54,510 nucleotides of DNA, taken from positions 1 to 54,510 of IMG/VR virus record IMGVR_UViG_3300036770_001615; one strand, given 5' to 3'. The stretch comes from a virus. Within the stretch, counting starts at the first letter, position 1; each line of letters begins with the position of its first letter. The position numbers and the translations under genes were made by a program. Of this stretch, positions 6,132 through 12,471 are shown piece after piece. The notes under the pieces are model-generated. The model did no database searches, had not been told where the DNA came from, and saw only the letters and a program-made list of their open reading frames with translations.

Positions 6132-6206
6132 AGTAGAGTAGCATAACGGTAGTGCAACACCTTCATACGGTGCGCTGTGTGGGTTCGACTCCCTCCTCTA
6201 CTACCA
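6132..6206 (+). tRNA. tRNA with CAT anticodon (Met or Ile2)
   Basis: Acceptor AGTAGAG/CTCTACT with ACCA; anticodon loop TTCATAC giving CAT. It differs strongly from the Met-tRNA at 4853, so this copy may be the lysidine-modified Ile(AUA) tRNA. Confidence 0.85.
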
Positions 6207-6217
6207 AAAGATTTTTT

Positions 6218-6292
6218 GCTCGGTTCGTCTATTGGTTAGGACGCTGGCCTTTCACGCCGGAAAGAGGGGTTCAATTCCCCTACCGAGTACCA
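6218..6292 (+). tRNA. tRNA-Glu(TTC)
   Basis: Acceptor GCTCGGT/ACCGAGT with ACCA; anticodon loop CTTTCAC giving TTC. Confidence 0.92.
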
Positions 6293-6298
6293 AACAAT

Positions 6299-6386
6299 GG
6301 GTGTTGCCCCTGCCGGCGGACTGTAAATCCGTTACTCTGAGAGGTAGGAAGTCGAGTTCGTGGAGCGTTACCATCAACACCCACCA
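6299..6386 (+). tRNA. tRNA-Tyr(GTA) with altered T-loop
   Basis: Class II tRNA: acceptor GGGTGTT/AACACCC, ACCA; anticodon loop CTGTAAA giving GTA; variable arm ACTCTGAGAGGT. Best T-loop is AGCGTTA, again with A54 and T58 in place of T54/A58, as in tRNA-Ile(GAT); the T-stem has only four good pairs. Confidence 0.8.
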
Positions 6387-6392
6387 AACACA

Positions 6393-6418
6393 CAAAAGAG
6401 ATAAATATATCTCTTTTG
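6393..6418 (+). promoter_or_regulatory. 11-bp hairpin downstream of tRNA-Tyr
   Basis: CAAAAGAGATA pairs with TATCTCTTTTG around AATA. The right arm ends in TTTT, so it may be a weak terminator or an RNase processing stem between tRNA-Tyr and the next small ORF. Confidence 0.45.
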
Positions 6419-6438
6419 ACACAGAGAGGAAACAGAGT

Positions 6439-6525
6439 ATGGAATTTGTAGGAATGAACATCCTAGCCGTATTAGTTATGTCACTAGTGATTATCATTAG
6501 TGATATAGTTAACTTGCTAGATTAA
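6439..6525 (+). CDS. 28-residue single-span membrane microprotein
   Basis: ATG 6439 follows AGAGAGGA. The product, beginning MEFVGMNILAVLVMSLVIII and ending SDIVNLLD, is almost entirely one hydrophobic helix with an acidic tail. Such short phage membrane peptides can act in lysis timing or envelope sensing, but nothing here decides that. It lies between Tyr- and Asp-tRNAs. Confidence 0.5.
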   Translation: MEFVGMNILAVLVMSLVIIISDIVNLLD

Positions 6526-6531
6526 GAATAA

Positions 6532-6608
6532 GGCCCGTTAGCGCAGTTGGTTAGCGCACATGCCTGTCACGCATGAGGTCACCGGTTCGAGCCCGGTACG
6601 GGTCGCCA
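6532..6608 (+). tRNA. tRNA-Asp(GTC)
   Basis: Acceptor GGCCCGT/ACGGGTC, discriminator G, CCA; anticodon loop CTGTCAC giving GTC. Confidence 0.93.
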
Positions 6609-6633
6609 ATAAAAACTAGTTCTTTACTGTCTA

Positions 6634-6654
6634 TTAGACACTAAATATTAGTGT
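6634..6654 (+). promoter_or_regulatory. 9-bp hairpin AGACACTAA/TTAGTGTCT
   Basis: Perfect short hairpin with an ATA loop between tRNA-Asp and the 52-residue ORF; no T-run follows. A processing stem is likelier than a terminator. Confidence 0.35.
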
Positions 6655-6681
6655 CTGAAATAAGGCATAAAGGAGAAAACA

Positions 6682-6840
6682 ATGGATATGGACGTTATAG
6701 TTCCCATAGTTATAGTTTTAGTAGTAGCCGGATTCTTCTTTTGGAAGAAAAAAGGCAATAGTGCTGATGCACCAGTTGATGGTGAAAATGTCGGTGGTGG
6801 TGGGAAACCCACTGATACTAAAAATCAGCAATTGAAATAA
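6682..6840 (+). CDS. Small single-span membrane protein (52 aa)
   Basis: ATG 6682 follows AAAGGAGAAAAC, a strong ribosome site. Residues 5-20 (VIVPIVIVLVVAGFFF) form one transmembrane helix, followed by WKKKG and a polar, Gly/Asn-rich tail, so the N-terminus is likely outside and the tail cytoplasmic by the positive-inside rule. No family recognised. It is transcribed with the tRNA region and precedes a structured non-coding stretch. Confidence 0.6.
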   Translation: MDMDVIVPIVIVLVVAGFFFWKKKGNSADAPVDGENVGGGGKPTDTKNQQLK

Positions 6841-7050
6841 GCAGACCCCGGTTTACACTTTTACGTTATATAAAGTGGGCAATTGTCGTAGCCATACGGA
6901 CACGGTAAGATTGTTATAGACCGCAAGGCTCACTATATGGGCGACTTGAGACACACAATCGGGCAGAAGCAAAACTGACCTAGATGCAAATGTTGACGGA
7001 CAGGGTAACAACTCAGTTCGGGGCTAAATGGGATTAGTGGCCGAACATTT
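6841..7050 (+). ncRNA. Structured non-coding RNA candidate upstream of a dioxygenase gene
   Basis: About 210 nt without an ORF. Visible helices: CACTTT/AAAGTG (around 6857-6878), GATTGT (6909-6914) with ACAATC (6955-6960) enclosing a GCAA-capped hairpin, and GTTCGG/CCGAAC (about 7016-7046) enclosing CTAA/TTAG. This multi-helix pattern resembles the other inter-tRNA RNAs in composition, but it lacks their long closing helix. Confidence 0.45.
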
Positions 7051-7061
7051 TAATATTACAC

Positions 7062-7601
7062 ATGAAACTTAACGACTACATTTTTGTTAGCAAACTTTTT
7101 GATTCACAAGAATGCGATGAAATAATAAACAAAACCAATCAGTATAAATGGCGCCAACATAAATGGAATGCCTCTAATACAAAGGTTAAGTCAGTAGAGG
7201 AAATCGATAACATTCTAGTATGTAATATTGATCCTTTACTTGAAAGTAAAATATCTCCTAAGTTATTGAACGTATTTGGAAAATATAGTATCCTATTTGG
7301 ACCACATAGTGTTCCAATTCAGTTGACTAATCAATGGGATAATATTAGAATAAACAAATATACAGAAGGTGTCGGTATGAGAAATCATATTGATCACGGT
7401 ATAGATAGGGAACATCCTGTACTTACAATCATTGCGTTATTGAATGACGAATTCACAGGTGGTAATACTTTTATCTTAAATGAGGAAGTATTGCTTAAGA
7501 AAGGTGACTGTGTTATCTTTCCTAGTAATTTTATGTATCCACATGAAATTAAACCTGTAGTGAATGGTACAAGATATTCACTAACTACTTGGGCTTATTA
7601 A
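7062..7601 (+). CDS. 2OG-Fe(II) oxygenase, prolyl-4-hydroxylase type
   Basis: This 179-residue protein has all core elements of the family: HxD at His109/Asp111 (MRNHIDHG), distal iron ligand His161 (FMYPHEIKPV), and the 2OG-anchoring Arg171 (GTRYSLTTWAY). The N-terminal 100 residues form the usual helical support. These enzymes couple 2-oxoglutarate decarboxylation to hydroxylation, in the cytoplasm. The start lacks a Shine-Dalgarno sequence and follows an AT-rich TTTAATAT-TACAC. Substrate unknown; protein, nucleotide or glycan are possible. Confidence 0.85.
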   Translation: MKLNDYIFVSKLFDSQECDEIINKTNQYKWRQHKWNASNTKVKSVEEIDNILVCNIDPLLESKISPKLLNVFGKYSILFGPHSVPIQLTNQWDNIRINKYTEGVGMRNHIDHGIDREHPVLTIIALLNDEFTGGNTFILNEEVLLKKGDCVIFPSNFMYPHEIKPVVNGTRYSLTTWAY

Positions 7602-7612
7602 CCCAAAACTGT

Positions 7613-7641
7613 TTGACAAAAAATCAAAAGTAATATACAAT
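7613..7641 (+). promoter_or_regulatory. sigma70-type promoter of the giant ncRNA
   Basis: TTGACA (7613-7618), 17-bp spacer, TACAAT (7636-7641), directly followed by the second boxB/boxA leader. Confidence 0.75.
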
Positions 7642-7654
7642 ACGTTGTATTGAC

Positions 7655-7682
7655 GCTGAGAAATCAGCAACGTTCTTTAAAA
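7655..7682 (+). promoter_or_regulatory. rrn-like antitermination leader (boxB + boxA), copy 2
   Basis: Identical to the copy at 4463: GCTGAGAAATCAGC hairpin, then AACGTTCTTTAAAAA. It is placed just after the promoter of a long untranslated RNA, where Rho protection is most needed. Confidence 0.68.
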
Positions 7683-8400
7683 ATTATTAGTATAAAGGGA
7701 AGTCTTTATACACATGACAATTAAATGTCAGCAAATGAAAGTCACTATTGTTAGTAGCCGGCCAGCCAAAGCAATAGTAAGCAGTGGGGGGCGCAAAACC
7801 CTAGCAAAACCTAGACACACTGGATGAGTAACTGAAGTGACGTACCGAGTCCTGCCCGGGTTTAATTACACAGGTGAATGGTGCTAATAACGATGGTAGC
7901 ACATTTTAGTTGTCAGTTGTATAAAGATTTCAAAGATTGGGGGCATAGCCTCGTTAGAATAAGTGTAGCGATACACCCAAAGCAGAATCCGCCTACAGGA
8001 CTGCACCAGCAATGGTTCATCTATGCAAGCCTGCTCACACCCGTGAGGGTGCGATCACTGATAAGACCGGTGGTTGTAACAATGAAGCAAGTGTGTTGGA
8101 AAGAATGTCTGTTTAAGTCCCCGCAAGGGTAAGACAGGCAGACAGAGAGTAACAGGTGGTGCTGACCTCAACACAAAACCAACTTGTCAATTGGTATGAG
8201 AAAGGGTAGTATATATTGTCCGAAGGGTCGCTCCTAAGGGCGTGTATGCAGTATGAGTGGTTAATGGGTATTGATTACGGGTCAATATACATAAATCGCA
8301 AAATACGTCTGAGTAGTCCGCGAGACAAAAGGAACGTGGTGTGTTGTATTATGTAATCCAAAAGATTATGTAGCAACTGAGGCAGCACATCATAGTAGGT

Positions 8401-8474
8401 TCAGTTATAGCACAACGGTAGTGCAACTCCATTTATCCAGGAGTCGGCTGAAGGTTCAAATCCTTCTAACGATT
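8401..8474 (+). ncRNA. tRNA-like domain inside the giant RNA
   Basis: D-arm TAGCAC-AACGGTA-GTGC and T-arm GAAGG TTCAAAT CCTTC are intact, and ACTCC/GGAGT forms an anticodon-like stem. However, the loop has nine bases, only four acceptor pairs form, and there is no CCA. It looks like a structural tRNA mimic, not a translating tRNA. Confidence 0.55.
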
Positions 8475-9170
8475 ATAAAAACGCAAAGTCTGCCTCGGTT
8501 GTATGTGAAAAGCATCTAACTCTCAGGCCGCAAGGTAACTGAGACTGACGTAACTCGCAAGGTGAAATCAGTTTATGCTAGAAGATTCGTAACGGTTTAG
8601 CGACTGTGAATGGCTCGCAAGGTCAACGGGTAATAAAGCGTAGAGTAGCATATAACGTCAAGTCTACTGCATGACTTTAAACTGCGATGCTGGTAATAGA
8701 CGTAGATACCGCAAGGGTTTACGTGGATATCGGAAGAAAGTATTCTCGCAAGGAATACAATAATGTCCGAGGTATTACTGGCTAACGTGTAATCTCAGCG
8801 TTAGCATTATTCTAAAACACATTCGCAACCACAAGGTAGTGAAATGTACGAGGGGAGTGTGTTTTAGAATAAAAAGTTTTGGTAGTAGCCGTAAGGTGAA
8901 CTACCCGGAGACAAGAAAGAGATTAGGACTGACGAAACTTATTATTGGACTTTTTATCCAATAATGATCAATACGGCAATACGTCTTGAAAAACGTATCG
9001 TGCTTATGTGATCTAGTCTAAACGGTTTTATCTAACCTTCTTGTACTTTGCTGACTAGGAATATGTAGGCCTCTGTGCTTTGTTAAATGTCACTTGCAGG
9101 TTGCATATTGTAATGTTGGTTACTTACTTTTTTGGCTCCGTCACTATTCATTAACATAAAAGGTATTAAA

Positions 9171-9734
9171 ATGGAAATCACACTTCGTAAAGCAAATGCA
9201 CTTCAAAACAACATCAACGATATGTTGAAGTCAATTCAGGTTGCTGATTCAGTTAACCTTAACGAGTTCCAAGATGCAGAAGCCGTAATTGGAACTAAAG
9301 CAGTAGAGGCTACAAAACAATTTCAGCGCCAAGTGGCACTCACCAAAGCATTGTACGATATTCGTACAGAAGTGGCTAATGCTAACCACTTCTCACGTAT
9401 CACAACCATGTTGACTCAAGTTGCAGAACTTGAAAAGTTGATTGGTTTCAATCAAAAAATGGCAGAGCGTAAAGTTCGCCTAGAGGCTGGGGTCATTCGT
9501 GGCAAGTTGGACAAAATTCGCACTGAGGGTCGTTCATTGATCTATGATCGTTACAATGAAATAGAAACTGGACTAACCACTGAAGCAGAGGTTCAGTCAT
9601 ACAAGGATACTGTGGCAAAACTTAAGCGTGAGAAGCAGGCTTTGCAGGATCAAATCTTAGAAGCCAACGTTGGCACTAAGGTAAATCTTAGCGAAACTAC
9701 TGCAAATGTATTGCGTACTGAAGGTTTGCTATAA
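9171..9734 (+). CDS. Coiled-coil phage protein, unknown function (187 aa)
   Basis: ATG 9171 follows AAAGGTATTAAA; a longer frame from 9132 adds an improbable N-terminus and was rejected. The protein is mostly helical with heptad-like stretches (MLTQVAELEKLIGFNQKM; SYKDTVAKLKREKQALQDQ), suggesting an oligomeric coiled coil. No enzymatic motif, signal or membrane segment. It follows the giant RNA with no clear terminator between them, so it may be its downstream partner or only a neighbour. Its last codons overlap a late promoter box. Confidence 0.65.
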   Translation: MEITLRKANALQNNINDMLKSIQVADSVNLNEFQDAEAVIGTKAVEATKQFQRQVALTKALYDIRTEVANANHFSRITTMLTQVAELEKLIGFNQKMAERKVRLEAGVIRGKLDKIRTEGRSLIYDRYNEIETGLTTEAEVQSYKDTVAKLKREKQALQDQILEANVGTKVNLSETTANVLRTEGLL

Positions 9735-9737
9735 ATA
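9730..9737 (+). promoter_or_regulatory. T4-like late promoter box before tRNA-fMet
   Basis: TATAAATA, a perfect T4 late consensus, ends 4 bases before the mature 5' end of the initiator-type tRNA, so transcription should start at or next to tRNA position 1. Confidence 0.55.
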
Positions 9738-9741
9738 ATAT

Positions 9742-9816
9742 CGTGGGGTGGAGAAGAGGAAACTCACCAGTCTCATAAGCTGGAGATCGCAGGTTCGAGT
9801 CCTGCCCCCGCAACCA
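9742..9816 (+). tRNA. Initiator-type tRNA-fMet(CAT)
   Basis: The acceptor CGTGGGG/CCCCGCA leaves C1 opposite A72, the hallmark that directs formylation and blocks EF-Tu; the end is ACCA and the 3' part closely matches bacterial tRNA-fMet. D-arm begins TGGAG as in fMet. The anticodon loop is CTCATAA (CAT). The usual three G:C pairs next to the anticodon loop are not complete (CCAGT/GCTGG). Confidence 0.82.
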
Positions 9817-9817
9817 G

Positions 9818-9892
9818 TCCCACGTAGTTCAAAGGATAGAATAAGACACTCCTAAGGTCAAGATATCAGTTCGATTCTGGTCGTGGGAGCCA
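9818..9892 (+). tRNA. tRNA-Arg(CCT), weak anticodon stem
   Basis: Acceptor TCCCACG/CGTGGGA, discriminator G, CCA; loop CTCCTAA gives CCT. The anticodon stem has only three good pairs, so function is less certain. Confidence 0.7.
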
Positions 9893-9900
9893 AAGTATAT

Positions 9901-9978
9901 GCGGGTAGATTGTGGCAAGGGGCGCCCAGCAGTCTTCCAAACTGATAATGCGGAGTTCGACTCTCCCTACCCGCTCCA
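9901..9978 (+). tRNA. tRNA-Gly(TCC)
   Basis: Acceptor GCGGGTA/TACCCGC, discriminator T, CCA; anticodon loop CTTCCAA giving TCC. The D-loop is unusually long. Confidence 0.85.
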
Positions 9979-9987
9979 TTTCATGTT

Positions 9988-9995
9988 GATAAATA
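9988..9995 (+). promoter_or_regulatory. Late promoter box 4 nt before a start codon
   Basis: GATAAATA-AAAC-ATG; predicts a leaderless mRNA for the gene at 10000. Confidence 0.5.
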
Positions 9996-9999
9996 AAAC

Positions 10000-10614
10000 A
10001 TGGTAAATTATTTTCATAAAATCAATAAGTTTTATATTGATCATAAAAAATTATATGATGAATGGTACAGTGTGGCTACTAAACATGATATGTTTGAGAG
10101 GACACACCACTTTGTATCCCGCAGAACGTTAGACTATTCACCTTCTATTCCCGTATATTATAAATTATTGATTAATTACCCTACATCAATGGATCAAAAC
10201 ATTGATCCAGTATGGTTAGATAGATCGGAAGATAACGACACTGGTAATGATACTACTTTTTCAATCGACAACATCAATATAAATTTTAAAAATTCATATA
10301 CTGAAACTGTAGTAAAACATATAGATAAGTTTATAACGTCGAAATACAAATCATATAAAACAACAGTAGTAAAATATGCGGTGTTAAGACCTAATTCACT
10401 TATTAATACTCATGTAGATAAAAGGTCTATACCTAGATTTTTCTTAACCGTAAACGCCCCTCAGGGATGTTTTATGGAAGTATGTGGTGATAGGCATTCA
10501 TTAAGTGATACGGGAGCATTATTTAAAATGATATGTAATGCACCGCATAGTCCTATTAACGAAAGTGATCAATTTCGTGTTATGATAATTTTTGATGTTG
10601 CTCCCGCAACATAA
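10000..10614 (+). CDS. Cupin-fold hydroxylase-like protein (204 aa)
   Basis: The C-terminal half matches the Asp/Asn hydroxylase-like cupin pattern: SLINTHVDKRSIPRFFLTVN gives an HxD pair, and ICNAPHSPINESDQFRVMII gives the distal His and Arg. The N-terminal 110 residues have no recognised domain. No ribosome site precedes ATG 10000; instead a late box lies 4 bases upstream, so it is probably a leaderless late gene. Substrate unknown. Confidence 0.6.
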   Translation: MVNYFHKINKFYIDHKKLYDEWYSVATKHDMFERTHHFVSRRTLDYSPSIPVYYKLLINYPTSMDQNIDPVWLDRSEDNDTGNDTTFSIDNININFKNSYTETVVKHIDKFITSKYKSYKTTVVKYAVLRPNSLINTHVDKRSIPRFFLTVNAPQGCFMEVCGDRHSLSDTGALFKMICNAPHSPINESDQFRVMIIFDVAPAT

Positions 10615-10617
10615 ATA
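10610..10617 (+). promoter_or_regulatory. Late promoter box before tRNA-Ala
   Basis: CATAAATA overlapping the preceding stop codon, 11 bases before tRNA-Ala(TGC). Confidence 0.4.
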
Positions 10618-10628
10618 TTACAGAATAC

Positions 10629-10704
10629 GGGCCTGTAGCTCAGTTGGGAGAGCGCCAGCTTTGCAAGCTGGATGTCGCAAGTTCGATCCTTGTCAGGTCC
10701 ACCA
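10629..10704 (+). tRNA. tRNA-Ala(TGC), second copy
   Basis: Canonical: acceptor GGGCCTG/CAGGTCC, ACCA; anticodon loop TTTGCAA giving TGC. Confidence 0.94.
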
Positions 10705-10710
10705 ATTTTT

Positions 10711-11046
10711 ATGAATATTGAATACAGTATTTTAAATGCTTTGTCATTAGTAGAAATTTATAAACAATATTCTATTCCATGGCTTGATATAACGGATGAT
10801 CCATTATTAAACATAAAATCTTTTCCTAAAGATATAAAGTTTCTAGCAATAGAACAACTGGATAAAGTTCAAATGATATATCAGGATAGATTAGATAAAA
10901 CACAAGAGCAATTAATCACAAACATTAGAAAAGAGTTATGTGAACACATAGATTATTGTGATCCAAGAGCAATAAAGTTTGCGATGTTGTCACTGGATAA
11001 TGATTCCGAGTTATATAATATTTTAGAGCAATACAATACGCTATAA
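10711..11046 (+). CDS. Phage protein of unknown function (111 aa)
   Basis: ATG 10711 is six bases after the CCA of tRNA-Ala; the longer frame from 10672 would be inside the tRNA. The product is helical and acidic, with segments DKVQMIYQDRLDKTQEQLI and YCDPRAIKFAMLSLDNDSEL; no motif recognised. No Shine-Dalgarno is visible. The stop overlaps a late box serving the next genes. Confidence 0.5.
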   Translation: MNIEYSILNALSLVEIYKQYSIPWLDITDDPLLNIKSFPKDIKFLAIEQLDKVQMIYQDRLDKTQEQLITNIRKELCEHIDYCDPRAIKFAMLSLDNDSELYNILEQYNTL

Positions 11047-11049
11047 ATA
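11042..11049 (+). promoter_or_regulatory. Late promoter box before small basic protein
   Basis: Perfect TATAAATA, then a 19-nt leader containing AAAGGAG before ATG 11069. Confidence 0.55.
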
Positions 11050-11068
11050 TTTCTAAAGGAGTTCACAT

Positions 11069-11200
11069 ATGGCAAAAAGCGCAGGATCTAAGATCAATTC
11101 AGTTGTTAAAAGAACAAAGCAAGGCGGCAAAGTAAAGACTAGTAGCCTTAATAAAACTGAAAAACGTAACTTTAAAAAGTATCGAGGTCAAGGTAAGTGA
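11069..11200 (+). CDS. Small basic phage protein (43 aa)
   Basis: ATG 11069 has a strong ribosome site (AAAGGAGTTCACAT). The product starts MAKSAGSKINSVVKRTKQGG and ends KRNFKKYRGQGK, with about a third Lys/Arg, so nucleic-acid or nucleoprotein binding is plausible. I recall similar short proteins in other large tailed phages but know no function. Its stop overlaps the GTG start of the next gene by four bases (GTGA), indicating translational coupling and late expression. Confidence 0.65.
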   Translation: MAKSAGSKINSVVKRTKQGGKVKTSSLNKTEKRNFKKYRGQGK

Positions 11201-11397
11201 GCGACGGTGGTAAGGGTAGCAGTCCTCGCCCATTTAGTGTAGATAGAAAAACTTTTGAAAACAATTGGGATGCTATCTTTGCTAAGAAAAAAGAGGAATC
11301 AACAGAACAAAGCGGGTATAATTCAGGGGTAGAATGTTTGCTTGCCAAGCAAAATGTCGTCGGTTCGAATCCGACTACCCGCTCCAATGATAGATGA
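11197..11397 (+). CDS. Small conserved phage protein overlapping tRNA-Gly (66 aa)
   Basis: GTG 11197 overlaps the preceding stop. Residues 1-38 include GGKGSSPRPFSV and TFENNWDAIFAKKKEE, a pattern I recall from small proteins of many T4-like phages. No stop occurs before tRNA-Gly(GCC), so the last 28 residues are encoded by the tRNA gene on the same strand. Either the frame truly runs through the tRNA or the protein has lost its native end. Function unknown. Confidence 0.55.
   Translation: MSDGGKGSSPRPFSVDRKTFENNWDAIFAKKKEESTEQSGYNSGVECLLAKQNVVGSNPTTRSNDR
11312..11386 (+). tRNA. tRNA-Gly(GCC)
   Basis: Acceptor GCGGGTA/TACCCGC, discriminator T, CCA; anticodon stem TTTGC/GCAAA, loop TTGCCAA giving GCC. 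It overlaps the coding frame at 11197. Confidence 0.9.
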
Positions 11398-11975
11398 ACT
11401 ATCAATCTCTGATTGAAAGAAATGTATTTTCGCTAATGGATCCATTAGCAGTTCAATGGTTAAAGAATCATTGTTCTACACTTTCATCTGGAGATATAGT
11501 AGTTGAGTTAGGCACTTTTTTAGGTGGTACTATAAAAAGTTTAGCCGAATCTAATCCAAATATTATTTTTCATACTATAGACATTAATGATGCTGAATGG
11601 TGGCATGAAAGAAATTATATCTCAAACGTAAGAAAAGTATCTGGTAATAATTTAATAAATTTTAACAAAGAAGATTATTTGAAAATTCAAGATTTGCATC
11701 TTAATCATTTAATCAATGTTGTTAGACATACGGGTTCTAGTTTAACTTTAACTATACCAAACATATCATTATTAATCAGTGATAGTTCGCATAATGAAGA
11801 ACTAACATATCAGGAACTCAATCATTTTTGGCCTCTAATTAAAAAGGGTGGATCAATAATTGGAGATGATTTTAATAATATGCCGGAAGTTAAACGTGCA
11901 TTCATCAGATTTATAAGAGAAAACAATCTATCTTATTCAAGAATTTATAGTAATCAAATAAGAATTGTAAAGTAA
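11394..11975 (+). CDS. Class I SAM-dependent methyltransferase (Methyltransf_24-like)
   Basis: This 193-residue protein has a Rossmann SAM site near residues 35-50 (DIVVELGTFLGGTIKSL), motif II with IIFHTIDIND, and LLISDSSHNEELTYQELNHF followed by KKGGSIIGDDF, as in the Methyltransf_24/cephalosporin-hydroxylase-like group that often modifies sugars or small molecules. It could act on a cell-surface glycan or nucleotide sugar. Start at ATG 11394, eight bases after tRNA-Gly, without a clear ribosome site. Confidence 0.72.
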   Translation: MNYQSLIERNVFSLMDPLAVQWLKNHCSTLSSGDIVVELGTFLGGTIKSLAESNPNIIFHTIDINDAEWWHERNYISNVRKVSGNNLINFNKEDYLKIQDLHLNHLINVVRHTGSSLTLTIPNISLLISDSSHNEELTYQELNHFWPLIKKGGSIIGDDFNNMPEVKRAFIRFIRENNLSYSRIYSNQIRIVK

Positions 11976-11981
11976 TAAATA
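11974..11981 (+). promoter_or_regulatory. Late promoter box 4 nt before a start codon
   Basis: AATAAATA-CTAG-ATG; predicts a leaderless mRNA for 11986. Confidence 0.5.
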
Positions 11982-11985
11982 CTAG

Positions 11986-12471
11986 ATGCTATTCATATCG
12001 TATCGTGGTATTTTTGACGGACAAAACTTCGAAAATGAAAATACAATAAACCAAATAGGCACAGCCTTTAATGCAGGTTATTCCTGCATGGTAGATGTTT
12101 GGCGTATTGACGATAAGATATATTTAGGTAGTCAACAACCTCTAGTAGAAGTTACTGCTAGATATATACAAGGCAATCGGTTTTGGCTTAATGCTAGAAA
12201 CAACGACATGCTAATTTGGTTGCAAGCACAGCCAATCAAACTTTATCCAAATTATTTTTCAGTACCTTATCCAACGCCCGATTATGTAACTACTAGCAGT
12301 GGTCATCAATGGGTGTTTGGTAATGTGCCTACAAACAATAACAGTATTATAGTATTACCTGAGATACCTGACAGAGGGTTATTCAGCACTGTTAAGTTGC
12401 GCAACTACGGTATATGTAGTTCTTATCTTTCTTTCATTAAACGCTGGCGCAACGAAGGCGTTTGGTATTAA
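11986..12471 (+). CDS. Glycerophosphodiester phosphodiesterase-like protein
   Basis: This 161-residue protein resembles a shortened, altered GDPD/PLC-type barrel. SYRGIFDGQNFENENTINQI mirrors the HRG...ENT signature, and AGYSCMVDVWRIDDKIYLGS mirrors the E-x-D strand. The first His is replaced (SYRG), and the later HD motif is not evident (GSQQP), so catalysis is doubtful. Full GDPD enzymes are about 240 residues. No ribosome site; late box 4 nt upstream. It ends facing a GNAT gene on the other strand, overlapping by four bases. Confidence 0.5.
   Translation: MLFISYRGIFDGQNFENENTINQIGTAFNAGYSCMVDVWRIDDKIYLGSQQPLVEVTARYIQGNRFWLNARNNDMLIWLQAQPIKLYPNYFSVPYPTPDYVTTSSGHQWVFGNVPTNNNSIIVLPEIPDRGLFSTVKLRNYGICSSYLSFIKRWRNEGVWY

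Larger units (their letters stand above)
7648..9130 (+). ncRNA. Giant structured RNA, GOLLD-like candidate
   Basis: About 1.4 kb without a credible gene, behind its own promoter and a boxA leader. It is full of hairpins capped by GCAA/GTAA tetraloops (for example CCCCGCAAGGG near 8120, GGCCGCAAGG near 8528, CTCGCAAGG near 8555, 8613 and 8744, ACCGCAAGGGT near 8708). It also has a 15-bp helix 8809-8823/8856-8870, ATTATTGGA/TCCAATAAT near 8951-8975, and an internal tRNA-like element. GOLLD RNAs are large phage RNAs found beside tRNAs, sometimes with a tRNA inside, first seen in lake metagenomes. Assignment is by architecture, not alignment; ends are approximate. Confidence 0.55.

Noticed and set aside
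6609-6634. Third boxA-like element (AGTTCTTTACTG after tRNA-Asp)
   Set aside because: Only partly matches the boxA at 4480 and 7672, and neither a promoter nor the boxB hairpin precedes it.
7878-8132. 84-codon ORF inside the giant RNA region
   Set aside because: No ribosome site, no protein-like composition, and it crosses several strong hairpins; it is better explained as open frame by chance in structured RNA.
8401-8474. A functional tRNA-Ile inside the giant RNA
   Set aside because: Nine-base anticodon loop, three unpaired acceptor positions and no CCA, unlike the other 30 tRNAs; treated as a tRNA-like structural domain.
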